DNA from: Luidia sarsii
Taxonomy: Eukaryota > Echinodermata > Asteroidea > Paxillosida > Luidiidae
Direction: 5' to 3'
Length of the DNA stretch: 64,000 nt
Assembly: GCA_949987565.1 (NCBI GenBank)
Contig: OX465111.1
Coordinates: forward strand, 15,846,359 to 15,910,358
Shown: in pieces, positions 12,001 to 27,000 of the stretch
Layout of the letters: each line of letters opens with the position of its first letter
Position numbering within the stretch: position 1 is the first letter of the stretch
Position numbers and translations under genes: made by a program
Notes under the pieces: generated by a model
The model's input: the letters and a program-made list of their open reading frames with translations, nothing else
Told to the model about the DNA's origin: nothing
Databases searched by the model: none

Positions 12001-15000
12001 GACTCTGGAGACGGGACGGGCGTGGGTGCGACAGGAGGAGTGTTCGGCCCTGGACTCCACGTGGTAACCTGCAACGCTACCATCCAAGGAAGCTGCAGTG
12101 TATCGGCCATGTTTGAATTCACCGTTATGGGTGAGGAGGAGCTCAGACGAGCTTAGATTAGGATAGTACATGTATTGTAAAAGGCCTTCGACTACGGCTT
12201 TGGCTGCGGGTCCGCAACCAACCTGACAACAAAACACCATTGCCTGTGGTTACAACTACTGATACGGTCGCAAAGCCTTAGTCGGAGCCTCAAGCTTGAT
12301 ATCACTAAAGACACATGAAATCAATATAGGAAGTTTTGTGGTGACACCATATATAAGGTCTCTTAAAGAAGAGGTGTGGTTCTAAAAAGAACCTGAGTGG
12401 TAACTCGACGTTTCAACCAGTATGCTCTGGCCGTCATCGGGAGAATGATGACTGCCTGATGTGGTCCTGATGACGGCCAGAGCATACTGGTTGAAACGTC
12501 GAGTTACCACTCGGGTTCTTTTCAGAACCACACCTCTTCTTTAAGAGATCTTATATATGGTGTCACCGCAAACCTTCCTATATTGATTAACCCACCATGC
12601 TAAGCCTTAAGTCTTATTTACACATGAAATCCCAGTTTTCGTTAAAGGCCTGGCGTTTCAATCCTAGAACCTATCTCAGAGAGATTCGGAGTAATACTTG
12701 ATGTATTAATATATAATTTGGGCTCTACGTCCCAAGTGGTGATACCCATAAAATACATTGTCTCTCTATTAAAAGAAACTCTAATTTATTATGGGCTGCA
12801 TCTGTGCACGACTGCCCATCAAAATATCCCACACGGGGACGACGTATGGGCATGGACATCATGGAGTGGAGAGCTGAGCATGAAAATTGCACCAGTGGGA
12901 AGTGCATTTTTGCCTCAACTTCAATCTTCGATTATATCAAACTATCAGGTAAACAGCTAGACTGGTAATGCATCACATTTCTCGTTTCAGTTGGAAGTAT
13001 AATTCCGTTTGGAGAAGCATTTGGTGACTCCAAGCTGTCTGACGTACCGCAAGAGGTAAAATATTTTGTTTTTAATGCAACAAGGTAAGGCCTGGTGCAC
13101 CATAAAACTTCATTTTGCACAATAAAAATATAATGTCCGTGCTTAAATAATCAAAATAAGGAGCTCGCAAAATCTACAGATTAAAACGAAAAGGTGACCG
13201 AGGTACAAATTCAAGTATACCTAGCGCCTTGTGTATTAACCAAAATAGAAAAATTACAGACCGGAACGTGGACCAAGGTTTAACCACCTAATAGCCGCCT
13301 TTCTTTGGTGGGATGGGACGCCATGCAGTAGCAGTGAATTAGCCATTCTTTTTCGTACACCCCAAATTTCACTGAGATGCACCAAACTGTTGTACACAGT
13401 GCTACAATAGTGCTTGATTTATCTATAACTAACCTTGAGCAAGGTTTGGTCACCATTGTTTATGGTCTCGAATCACTAGATACAGATCCATCTTGGTCCA
13501 TCAGAAGTGTTTTTGCCTCGTCTTAAATTCATTTCAATTCAATATTAAATTCCTCTTGCAGCACCAGCAGGCGGAGAAGGATTTGATATCGCCCACGATC
13601 TACCCGCCTAACTTCTTTCCCGTGTGCGATACCCTCTATGAGAAGTTATATGTAAGTCACTCCATCAGTCAACCCAAACAAAGAGGTTGATCACTCGTAG
13701 GACAAATTTACCCATTGAAACAAACACAAATACGCTGGGTCTTAGAAAGGTTTCGTAAAATCACTTCCAGTATCTGCAGACGAAGACTCCATGCAAAAAA
13801 ATGTGGCAAAAATATTAGCCCCTGTCATAGCCTATGTGAATCTTGTGAACATAACGTGGGACAAAATCAATTATATTTATCTACAGCCTCAACAGCCGCC
13901 TGTCGTGCAGCAGGGTATAGTTCGAACAAGTGGCCCGTAACGGCCAACAATAATGTCGTGGTGGATGTGGTCGCTGTCGTCGTCGTTGTTATTGTTGTCG
14001 TGTTTCTGTAGTTGTTGTCGTTTTCTTATAGCCAAGCGCCCATTAATATACCACCAATCCCCGGAATGTTCCCCTTTTTATCATAATGTGCATTCTTCTC
14101 CGCAGTTCACCGACAATGGATTTGTTATCCTATCCAATGAGAAGAAACTAGACAAGAGGGCACTGCCAACGCCGAAAAGTGAGAAGTTCCCCGAAGGCAA
14201 GGTCATGGTGGCGCCCTTCTGGGCCGACGTGGATGCAAGAGTCTTCACCAACACCACCAATGTATTCTGGCAGGTAGGATTAACAGACACCTGTGTCTTT
14301 TGTTTTGTTCATTGCTATTGTCTCTTTCGTCTAATTCATTTACTATGTATGTGTTACCAGCATCGTCATTCGTCTCGCAGGTTTATGAAACCTGTCTAAC
14401 ATTTGCCGGTAGTGAAGGTACAAGCTAGCTTTTTTTAAACTAAATCGGAGTATAGTCTTGTATCACAGCTTACAAGAAAAGTGTTGCCGTCAAGTGCCCC
14501 TACTTTTATCATGGGTAGGCCTACGTTGGGGGTAATGACGTCACCAAGTGCTGGCCAAGAAACACCTAAAGAAATGTAATTCTTGCACACTTAATGTCCT
14601 ATCCGTAGACATGAATGGGTCAGTGAGGTTATTTGAACAGATCCCTCTATTGACCTACAGATTAAAGACTATACCGCTTTATGGGAAGCACTGAAATAAA
14701 GAAACACGAGTTACACATTTTTATATGGCGAATTTACATTAACAAACAAGTAGGCAAGAATGAAAGGCCGGTAACTGAAGAGCACATGATTGTTTTGTGT
14801 CACAGGTCTATGAAAATGTGATCAGTAACCCATACATGGACATTGTCGGCACCATTAAGTCCGCGTACCCCGAGGCCGATAAGAACGATGAGGTCTACTG
14901 GGCCTTGGTCATCACGTGGAGCCAAGTGAAATCAAGCTCTACGACAAAGGTGGGTGTGGCTCTCTGAGTGATGTTTGTGAGATTCATAGCCACAGCGTAG

Positions 15001-18000
15001 AAACGGGGCTTCGGCTGAATATATTCTCTTCTCCAATGTAATCCAATATAACATTATGAACTACATCAAGATGGCACCCTTTTCTGGAAACATTTCATAA
15101 TCGATTAAAGCGCCAAGGAGATTTTAATGGACCGGGATTTGGTTTAACCTCTGGTTTAACCTACCAGCACTCTAACAGATGGGCCAACAAGCCCTTCAAA
15201 GATACCGTCTATGCACAGCCTTTATAAGGGAGACTGAGGAGCCAGTCAGGAGCAACATGTTCTACCTTGCATCTCCACAGCTCAAACCCTTTTGCTTTCC
15301 ATATGCTAAAAAGAACACGCAGAAGTAAACAGGGAATCACATAAAGTGGATGATTTTGGGGGACTTTTTTTTAAGAAACTGCCGGGAACTGTTAAAAAAA
15401 AAAAATGAAGAGCAATCAAAGCTGTACCAGACCAAAAGTTGAACCAGACCCATCTGATGAACATAGGGATTTACAATTGCAAAATACCAACAGTGTAATC
15501 TTGAGACATGCTAAGAGTTCGGGCTTGCATTTCCCCCACAGGGCACCACGACGTTTCAAACAGCGCTCGTGACAGACTCCCGGCGAGGATTTGTGGTGTT
15601 CAACTACCATCCGTGCAGCCAGGGCTGGGACCCAGACTTCGTCTACAACAAGAACGTCGTGATGGGCTTCACGTGCGGTACTCACGAGCAGAGCGAGTAC
15701 TTGGACATCCCGGCCGACCAGCGGCTCCGACCGGGCACGGTGGTGGGCAATATGGGCCAGACGGGCCGCTGGGTGTACCAACTGGGCGCTCTGTCTGACG
15801 AGCAGGTTAACCCTCGTCAGGTCTGCCGGCTATGGCATGGAAGTCAGGAGCCCTATCCGTTCTTTGACACCCACTACCCGCCCCACGCCAACACCTGCCC
15901 CTGCAGTCTGCGCATGGCCCGCTTCGACTGGCGCTTCATTGAGACCAACGACCCAATCACGCTGCCAACGGATGTGTACGAATTCCGTAAGGATCGTCGA
16001 CTAAACTTCATTTTATCTACGAAGACCGCGTTGACTTCTCCACTGTCCCAACTCTCAAATGAAATGCAGCGAATTGAAGTACAATATTATTCATCGATAA
16101 TCCACATCTGAATTGGCTTCCTTTCGAAATTACTGGTGTCTGACCTACCGCGTTCTGAATAAGGAACGGAGCAGAAACAGAACCATTTTTATCAGTTTCT
16201 GAGAAAAGCCGTGGCAGTATGGTTTAGAGTAAACTAACTTTAGTATTAAAAAATCTTCAATGAAGGACACATTTCAAAGAGAAGACTTTACATAACAGCA
16301 GTTTTCAACGAAATTTCGATGCAGGTCATCAGCACTTTTTGTTTTAGAGTTCACCACTTGACCACCATGATAAAAAGAGTGACAATAATTGTGTTTGTGG
16401 ATTCAGTTTCTCGTTTTTAATGTTGATTCTTTTACCCTTTGCAGCCTCTAGATGCTTCGTCAGACTGTACCAGGTTCCTGGCTACCCAGGCCTCAGGTGT
16501 TGCTACAAACAGTTCACGGGAGGACTCCTCTACGACATTTGGAACCCTCGCATCGCCACGGTCTTTGAGCGCTTCCCATTCAGTCCTCTCTTCTATTCCC
16601 AGGAGGCCTACAGCCAGTGGCACGGTAAGCAGCAATCCAACCCCACCACTCTCCACAATTACCACGGTTTTTTTGTCTAGAACCAAAATGGAGTTCAATG
16701 TGCTGCCAACCAGACCACACTCGAACATATTCGGCAAGTCCATGTTGTTAGTTCAACTAATAGATAGACTCCTTTAAAATAATGTATGTCGATCACATGC
16801 ATTACCAAATCATCTTAACTGAACTAAAACCAAAACTATGATAATGACTAAGCTCTGCTTGGACACATTTTGTCACAATAATTATATCATCAAAATAATG
16901 CTCACTTCCAACTAGAAAGTCATGCAAAGTTTGGTTTTTTCCATACACATCAAGACGAAAAACCCACCCAGAGAATAGCCAAACACAAACTGTAATAGCA
17001 GACGTAGAGTGTGTGATCACTATCACTGTTTTAATGACTCCGTTTCAGAGGAAGAGGTACTGGCACGGTACTACTGCTGTGAGCAAACGGACCTCTGCGA
17101 TTTGTACAGAGAATGGCGTCCTCTCATGACATGCTCGTCGTATGAGCCAGTTTTCTGGGGTAAGAAAACCTAACATGTAACTCTTTACAGACAGGTGCAT
17201 GGTTTCTACTTTCTATAGGGTTATTACTTTGTCTTCAATATCTCTCATGAAATAACGAAAAATATGCGATTTTGCCTGCGCGTATTTCTGGATTACCTCT
17301 AACTAACAGGGGTGAGATAAGAGGGGCCGACGTTTCGATTCTAGCGGCTGTAAACGATATCTAGGGCCCATTATAATTATGGTCTTATATTTAATTTAGC
17401 ATTCTGGTCATGAATTTTAGTATAAAAGCATTTTGAAACACTTTTGTATTACTATTGGTGGAGCAACTTGAGTAATCGGGAAGTATTTCTGTGCATGCAT
17501 TGTTATTCGAATGGGAACTCTGTCGTGGGGGCCTATCGACACTAACCGTGATCCACAACAGGGAGTCTCTCACTGACCAATTGATATAAGGGCGTAGATA
17601 TTATGTGATGGTAAGACAAGGGAGTTAGTAAAGTAAGGAAGCAGCATGATTTGTGACATGCGATCAATAAAGACACCGGTATCGAAGAACAAAGTCATAT
17701 AAGGGGCTGTGGAAGGTCGTTGTGTCCCATAAAAAGATAGATAGATGGCATCACGTCATGACTTGGAGTTTGGACAGGCAACGAGAGCGGCCACACGAGT
17801 GCGTATAGCAGGGAAACATTGCGAACTCTCACCAAGATCAGAACAGCGCCTCGTGCCACTATCTGACCATAGAGAGGGGAGCATGATGACCATCTATTCG
17901 TCGGTAGGGAAGGCCGGCTTGATCAGTACGAACCTTTACGTGACTCAAGACAAGGTCAGGAAAACTGACCGTAAAATAGGGCGCGTACAAGATGAATCGA

Positions 18001-21000
18001 AAGATCTTTAAATAGGCCTAGATTAAACTCCATCGCGTCCTTGGTTGGCTTGGGGAAAGACCCGAACACCAAAAGTTAACTGCAACAAGTGTGAAAAGGA
18101 AATATCTTTGACTCCACTTCCATCGTGTCCTTGATTTCCCGAAGGATGGTTTTGGGGAGACCCGCACGTCAAGACACTGGACGGGGTGGACTACACTTTC
18201 AACGGCCTGGGCGAGTACACGCTGGTGCTCATCGAAGACGCCAGTAACCAGAGAGTACTGGAGCTCCAGGGACGCACGGGGCAGGCAAGGGACCCACGGA
18301 CAGACGAACCCACGGACGCCACCCTTTTCACCGCCTTCGCAGCTGAAGATAGTGCTGCTGGTGCACGGGTATGACCTTTCCTATCTCGTTTCCTAAGTGT
18401 TCTTTAAAGCCCCTACACAACATTGGTCGAGGTCAAAGAATAGCATCCATACGTTGTCTGATCCAACATTTGCATGAAATAGCACACCTGTGAAAACTTT
18501 AGCTCAATCCGCCAACCGAGTCTCCAGAAAACCGTGAAAACCGCTTCATTTGTTTCGCGAAAATGCAGCATTCAACGCAGTACTGTTCCGAAAATAGTTC
18601 AGATCTCGGTGAGACGTAAACGATTTCTTTTACTAGCTCTCTTCTCCCAAAATACAACATTTTAGGCAAATTTGCAAACCACACAAAATAAACTCCACAG
18701 GCCTAAAACGCGTGTTTTCATTTCTCATGACGGTTTTGTGACGGTACGTGAAAGTTTAGCTTAATTAGATTGAAATACTGAATGAATGTCAAATATATTT
18801 AGCTTAAATATGAGATACTGAATAGGTCGAATGGGAAGTGCATGCACTAGTTCAGGACAATTGACAGGAAGAAACCACAAGTTCAGCTAATCTGTCAAGA
18901 ACTTGCCGTTCCGTCACAAAGGTTGAAATGAAGCTCAACAGCGACTCTACAGAACTCATCACAACTGTCAACGGCGACAAAGTAGAGCCCACACCGGAGG
19001 GTAAGTAGAAATAAGTAATTGTTCTACCATTTCTGGACGTATATGAAAACGTCCGATTGTTTTTTGTATGCGCGACAATTACGGTCATCTGAAAATTTAG
19101 CTTCGTGAACCGTGTAATAACGAAGCCATTAATGAGCTCTTTAAATGAAACCTCATGATCTGTATAGCAACGATTTCGTTTTGGATTAATTAACCATATA
19201 TACAACAAACAAAGCGACCAAACGATTGGTTGATTTGTTGATTGGTTGTATCCCAATATAGGTCATATGCACGCAAATGTGACCTTGAAGACAGAGACGG
19301 ATCCCTTCAGAGTGGTGGCTATCTTTCCCTGCAATGTCCAGTTTGCTGTGGGGTTGAACGACACGTTCGTTGACATCACGGTCCAGCTGAGCCAGCAGTA
19401 CAGAGGAAGGACTAAGGGACTTCTGGGTAATATTACATCATGCTAGCAAACTTCCCGTCACAACCCCATTGATAAAAAGGTCCTACTAGGATCAAACCGT
19501 CAGGCCTTTTATTTGGACAACGAAAAAATGACCAACGATACGGGCTTCCTGAAAAGGGGAACACAGTTTATGCGACCCATGTCGTCGAATTCGGTCAACA
19601 TGTGTCGTTCATATTTCGAATGATAGACAATTAACGAGAAAGGCCAATGTGATATACAAAAATGTTGCAATCTGCTTTCTGACTAAAATTACCAAAATGC
19701 AAATCTTAAAATTTAGTGGGCCAGGATCGAAACCTCAGACCCACTAAATTTTAAGAGAAATGCTAAGGTGTAAGATGCAAATCGGGACGCAGTTAGAAAA
19801 AGGTTGTGCTCGGATCTAAACCCATTGACTTTGAATTAATTTTAAGATTTGTATTATTTGTTTCGTTTTCTGTCTCAGGCGTATGGGACGGGAACAAGAC
19901 TAACGATGCGTTGAGGAGAGATGGCAACTTTCAACAGGCCACCGGTTCTGGGGGAAATATGACGGAGAGTAACTTCTTTGATTTCGGGGAAACCTGTGAG
20001 TACCAATAGCACTGATACCGAGACAAAAGAGAAGAGAAACTGAGAAACAAAGAGACAGAGAGACAGAGAGAGACAGAAAGAGACTTAGAGAGACATAGAG
20101 AGACAGAGAGACACTGCATTAACAGAGAGAAAGAGGCAGACATACAGGGACATAGAGACAGGGAGACACAGAGAAACAGAGAGACAGAAACAGCTAGAGA
20201 TAGAGATAAACAGAGAGGAAAGACATACAAAGACAGAGACCTTGGGGTAGGTTTGAGACCGCCCAACATCGTGAGTGGAATTGTACTTAATTTGGAGAGT
20301 TATAGTTAAAGTGAGCTGAGAAATAGATGGTGAGATAAGAAACATACAATAGAGGAAAGGGGGAGACAGTGAGAGAGGGGAGAAATAGGGGAGAGAGGGG
20401 GATAGGTGGGGAGATAGAGACAGAGATTTAAGGGAGGGAGAGAGATGGAGACAGGAGAGAGGTCCTGCTGGTGATCGAAACGCTAAACCCCTCTTCATGT
20501 TGAACACAACACTCGAGAAATCAATGCTCATCCCTTTCCTTCTCTCCAATACCCTAAGGGCGTGTGAATGCCACCGACTCCCTCTTCTACTACATCGAGC
20601 CGGAAGAGAGCTGGGTCAAGATGAACAACCTGACCTTCAGACCCAAGTTCCTGGACGAGCTCATGGGAGGGGCAGACCCCGAAGAGCTTCAGAAGGCCAA
20701 GGAGGCGTGCGGGGAAAGCAGGGAGTGTCTGTACGATGCCCTTGTTCTGAATGACACGGACATAGGCGTGGCCACTCTTGCGTTCAATGAACTCAATGTG
20801 GCGACAATGGCCGCCGCAAGTGAGTGCAACGATTGAGACTCAAATTTTAAAGGGTCTGTGCAATGAACATTTTATCACTTAAATCCATGCTACAGAACTG
20901 TTTTGCAATGTTGCTAACAATCAAACTGCTTTTAACACTCATTCTAGGGTGTATTGGGAAGTTTTAAGTTTTTATGCTAATGAGAATTTCAATATTCATC

Positions 21001-24000
21001 AGCAAATTTGTGATGTCATATGCAACAGAAACTCAATTGGTTGTGTAAAAAGGTTTCTGAAAATGATTTTTTTTCCTGCAGGCCTATCTAAACCTATTGA
21101 TCTACTGCCAAAATGTATGTTTCATAATCATTTAGTGAAGGAGGTTTTCATCAAACCTAACCCAGAGGGATTAATATGCAGTTTGAAAGTTAATCTTTTT
21201 CCTTATATTTCAAAATGTGGGTCTACAACCTTATAACCTAGTCCGTATGATCGTTTGCCTATTCTCTCGAATCCCATCTGATCCCGTCAACCCACACCAT
21301 ACGATCACCCCGTCCTATTCAATCACTCCCATCATATCCCATAATCTCCATCTAATCCTATACCCCCATTCAATCCCATCTAATCCCAAACCATCCTATC
21401 TTGTCCACTCGCCACGCAAGACCTTGCACCCAGCTCTCTCCGCCCCCTTTTTTTCTCGTCCACTCTCGTAGCCCCCTCTGCCACTCTTGGTCTTAAACAA
21501 GCCCAATGCCTGTCCGCTCTGTGATAACCACACACTGGTTGTTTGATTCTACTAGTGAAAACGGAGCTGTGCTTCCATAATATACGTTAAGTTAACTCTT
21601 AAAACCGTCTTACTGGCAACCCCAACCCAAAGCAGGAAAGTTGACTCTTTTGAAAGGCCCCACCTAAGGGTTAGGATAGCACGTACAGGTGGTAGAGGGC
21701 TGGGCCCAATTTCATAGAGCCGCTTAAGCGTGAAAATCCACTAAGCAGAAAAAGTCTTCCTTGTGTTAGCAGGATTACAAATTGCCCTGCGGTTTGATGT
21801 TCATTGCTTCTGACTTGTATTCCACTCTTCTTTGCTTAGCATGAAACAATAATGAAGTTTGAGTTGCCAAGGGGATTCTGTGGCTCATGAGTTTTTGTGC
21901 TTAAGCCTATTTGGGCGCTTAAGCGGCTCTATGAAATTGGCCCCAGGTATGTTATCGTAACACCATGAGCTAGGTTTCAAATTCCGGGCGCTGAAAAATG
22001 TTCTTCAGTACTCTTGCAACTGGGTAAAATGGTGTGAAAAGGGCAGAGGAATAAAACTTATGTTGGTGTGATTGACTTTCCAGCCAATTTCCCACCGAAT
22101 CTAACACTCGTGCATACCGTGGAAGTTGCGGTGGGGAAAGAGTTCACCCTTCAGCTCACGGCCATTGACCCTGACGGGGATCCAGTCACCTTTGAATTGC
22201 TGGAGGAGATACCTGGCGCATCGTTAGACCTAGGTATGTATCCGTTTCGATCAACGATAAACATACGTGATTTGTGGTGGTTGCTTTATAATCCTGGTTC
22301 AGACATGGAGTGTATTTTGGAAAATGTACAGCGAGATAGAAGTGGATTGTTACAGGTTTATCAGACGTACGCTCGTTTAGTTTCCATGTACGTGAATATA
22401 ATGGGATAATTCTATGGGGTCCATAAGAGGATAAATTTATTACAAAGTATAATGTTCTACCTTTTTTCTGTAATTAGACCCCAAAAAACTCCTAAGGTTT
22501 TCGCAGAATAAAGATGACTCGTGACTCAGACAGTGAGACTCGTTCCTTGCTCTATGATCTATGTGACTAAAATTGGGAATCGACATAATGAGACTTTTGA
22601 CTCAATGAAGTGACTTTAGATTCAGTATTGACGATCCCCGCTCCAATGGTCTTCGCCCAAATCTCCACGCACAGGCGGGCTATTTACGTGGACACCCCCG
22701 GACAAGTCCAAGGTCCGTCTGGGCTTCCGTGCATCAGACGGACGATCCAACTCCACCATGGAGCCTATAGTGAGGCTCTGTGACTGCCAGAACGACGGTG
22801 CCTGCCAGTACGACCAGTACGCCGGCACCAACGTCATTGTAGACCGATTTACTGTGAGTTATTATTCCACGTCAACATCAAACGTCACTTCCTGCCGACG
22901 TCACTCTCGTTCCCCTGGTTCCCGCTACTTACTTGAGACTCCACTGGTTCTTAAGGAATGAACATAGTGCATGTATACTAACACTAGTATCAATATGTCC
23001 ATCGTGAAAAAAAAAAAAATACAAAGATACCGACCAAACTTTTTTTGTTAGTACCAGTAGTACCAGTGGGACTAACAATTTTAGTTATATTTCGTTATAT
23101 TTCCTAAATCAAGACGTTCGGTAGTAAAGCGATGACAATCGGTTGCCACAGTTAGACCTATTTGCACTCGGCATAACGTAATGACAACGAATTCAACATC
23201 AGACGTCAGAAGACTGCCAAGCCTCCCCAACGCATCAACTAATCAAGAACCGTCATCACAGCCGTCGTATTGTAAATCAAAGATGACGTTTTTTTAAACC
23301 TCCCTTATGAAATCAATTCTTGAACCAATATTGGGAGTATAATAGCTGGTTCTAATCCAGCGTTGACACCATGTAGCGCTTCTCTTTCAAGAAGTGTGGC
23401 TATGAAAACAGTCGGTAACTGAACGTTTCGGGTATTTGTACTCTGCCCGTCGTCAGGAGACGACGAACTACACCTCAGAGAGGGCCAACCTCATCGCATT
23501 GTATAGGTCTAGTAGTGTATTTGCACGTGCTTGTTGATGACTGTTTCAAAGAGCGCGAATGTGTCGATTTCGTGTCCAGGTGGTTCTGTGCGAGTGCACC
23601 CTGGGTTGGGCCGGAGACTTCTGTCAGGAGGATTACGACGCATGCGCAGACGACCCTTGCTTCTTGGGCGTGGCATGCAAAGACGAGGCCCCGCCCTCCT
23701 TCCAGAGCGTCTGCGGGGTGTGTCCCGAAGGGCTGACCGGGGACGGCAAGGTTTGCGAAGGTACATAGTATGCCCATGCCAACATAGGCCTCATTACGAT
23801 TACCTGGATCAGGCTCGTGCTCAGGTTTCGTGTCCGTCACACAAAAACCTAAAACTATGGATTTGTCGAAAATTTTAAGGCTTGTTGTCCAGTGTAGCAC
23901 GGACCTAAATGCTTGGTCGTTAATCACTATGGCATTGGCATTATGACGGCGAGTAAGAAAGGAACCCGAAGCCTATAACAAAACCCAGGCCCAGGTAAAA

Positions 24001-27000
24001 GGCCTTAAGTCCCACTGGATGGGACACTTAATCGAAGACAGAATAAGCCACAATTGTTGAGACATTTTTCTGACTATTGTGATTACAGACGTTCTGTTCT
24101 TACCTCTCATTTCGTGCGTGTTATCGTGCTTTGAAGATATCGACGAGTGCGAGTTGTACAGAGGTCGGCCGACCGGTCAGCTCCAGCCTGTGTGCGACCA
24201 AGTCTGCCACAACACGCTGGGCGGGTTCCGATGCAGCTGCTTCCCCGGGTATGCCCTGGCCGAGGACAACAGGACGTGCATAGGTATGTCCTCTCTCGGC
24301 CACCGTAGGGCCGACTGACGCCCGTCTGTCTGCTCACATTATCATTGCTGGGATCTGTAACAGTTCAGTAAAGTCGCAAGTTAGTGATGGGATATGTTTC
24401 GGTTAGGCGAATTCACAAATCAGTGATATCTTAAATCATTGATAGAAGTTTGTCAAAATGTTGTTCAGACCCGTGCAACTTCACGTGTGGTTAGTGTTGA
24501 AAATTCACCAGTTCGAAAAATTAACATATTATGTTAGGGCCTACTTTCAAAATCTGCATATAATTCGGCAAATTTTAGTTTTTGAATCTGCATCAGTTCG
24601 ACGAAAAGAATCCGGTATCATATCGTTTCTGCAGCTAATTAATTACCGTAGCTAAGCATATTTATAGTAGCCGTGCAGCTTTTGACGCCTTATCTGCTTG
24701 GCATACATAGGGTGCCCTATATTTTGATATAAGTTAGGCAAATACATAGTAGCACCAGCATTACAGCTGTAATCAAAATTAACTTCTGGTTAAACAAAAT
24801 GGGCATTGTTATAAAACCCAACGATATCCTTTTTGAGACCAAAAATGATTAATTTAGCAAAAAAACCGCTATATTTTGGTCCGAAAATTGTGCGCCCTAC
24901 TTTGGAGACGAATGTACTATGTCACATACAGAATGTGTGGTCGGCAATGAGGTCGTGAACTTTGCACTGGCCCTGCATTGTTTCTATTTTCTATCAGCAG
25001 TAAATACCGCACTATCATAATTATGCGCAGTAGTGCACTGTACCGTCTCAGCATTTCAATCGCCGCGCTCGGCTGCTTTTGATCTGTATGTGACATGACA
25101 TACACACGGGGGGATTTTGGGGGGCGAGGCGAACATGGATTTGTTTTCAATGTTTTGGGGCGAAATTAGGCGCTAACAATTTTTTGTGTGAATCAATCCT
25201 GTATTTATTACCTATTACCTATTACCTAAGAAGAGTTTTTAGCTCTTTTTCAAATCCTATTTCTGTAGACCTTTAAGCACATTTACAGTAGCCATACAGT
25301 TACTAATGTAACCCACATTATAGTCTGATAATTATGCTGAGTAGATTCTGCTGTAATCTTCGTTGGTTGGGCAAACGCACATCACATTTTCGCATTAGTA
25401 ACTAAAGGTAAAGTCGACGTTTCTCTGCATACGCTGCTATTGTCAAGAACCAGACAAATTAAGTCACAATGACAGTGACTTGTAACATTTTGCAACACCT
25501 TTTCTCCCTATTTCCTAGCTATTGAGAATTGTGAATTGACTGAAACAAGCTGTGCTAATGGTGGGACGTTGGACGCACAAGAATGCGAGTGTGTGTGCGA
25601 TCGATTTTACACTGGCCCGAGGTGTGAAGGTACGCTGAAGAAGACCGAAAAAATAATACTGAACTGAATCAATCCAAAGAGAAGACTTTGCAAAAATAAC
25701 CCTCACAAAACACTACGACAAAAATTACACAAATTGCCACCAGGGATAGTCCAGTCTTTCATCTTCAACATGAACAGATTGTCATTGGTAAATTGTAATT
25801 CGGATGTTCAAACGAGAAGCTGAGAAAGGTCCTGTTTAGATCGTAATGTCTGGTCTTCTACGTTTTGGCCTGCCTGCCCGCCCACCTGCCTACTCGCCCA
25901 CCTACCCGCCCACCTGCCCGCCCACCTGTCCGCCCACCGGCCTGCTCGCCCACCTACCCGCACACCTGCCCGCCCACCCGTCCGCCCACCTGCCCGCCCA
26001 CCTGTCCGCCCACCGGCCTGCTCGCCCACCTACCCGCACACCTGCCCGCCCACCCGTCCGCCCACCTGCCTCCTCGCCCACCTACCCGCCCACCTGCCCG
26101 CCCACCTGTCCGCGCACCTGCCTGCTCGCCCACCTACCCGCCCACTTGCCCGCCCACCTGTCCGCCCACCTGCCCTCCCACTTGCCCGCCCACCTGCCCG
26201 CCCGCCTGCCCGTTCGCCTGCCTGCTTATACTCGCCTTCTTACTTGCCCGTTTGCTTGATTGGTTTCAGACGACAACCCCTGTATGGCGACCGAGTTGTG
26301 CCCAGAGAAGCAGGAGCAATGTCTGCCGGACGACAGCGCCGACAAAGGGTACATTTGCAAGTGCCGAGGCAATGAGGGATATTTTCGAGACGAAAACGAC
26401 ACGTGTGCATGTAAGAGAAACAAATCTATTTAGTACATTCAACTCATGGCACCGTTCTTCTCTAGACCTATATGAAGATGTGCTAACAACATGTTGATTC
26501 CGTTTCCCCCCTTGCTTTAGACTATCCGTCCGTAGGAACAACGATCACGTCCTCCTTGAACTACTCTTCTGCCTACAGCAATCCCACGTCTGCTGCATTC
26601 AGGAAGACGGCTGGAATGTTCGAGCAAGCAGTGAGTCCGGGTTTTCTCTGATTTTGTGGTCATTTCTTTCACTGAAATCAATTCAGCACCCCGCAACCAC
26701 AACCCCAACACCCTCGATCGTGGGATAAATGAACAATGGGCGGGCGGTGCATACGGCTCTCTAGACATCTTGGCTTGTATTGCTGGCACCGAGAGGGAGA
26801 CCTATAGGTTTTTATCAATTCCTTCCTTTTCACGGCGGGCTAAAGGCCCGCGGATCCCACCACTATACTCACTCTGGTTAGAATCCACCGCATGGCATCG
26901 ACCAAATATTTTCAACAGGTTGTCGGGCATAACACAGAACATGTAGCGCTAATTATAGGTGTAGGAGGCCTATACATTATTCCCTGAATGATATCTCCCC

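Noticed and set aside
13932..14010. Val-rich open frame over GTCGTCGTTGTTATTG-type sequence
   Set aside because: Simple repeat in the intron before a NIDO exon; no splice support.
16420..16777. Ser/Thr-rich open frame overlapping the AMOP exon (frame 16439)
   Set aside because: The AMOP frame has the C-C-Y and GGLL motifs and correct phases; the overlapping frame has none.
19931..20549. Minus-strand Ser/Leu/Cys-rich open frames
   Set aside because: They are the complement of the GA simple repeat at 20022-20462 and have no domain.
25846..26497. Long open frames rich in Pro, His and Ala over the C-rich minisatellite
   Set aside because: They arise because the repeat lacks stop codons in several frames. 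They start and end without splice or domain support, and exon 34 uses another frame or is closed off by a stop.
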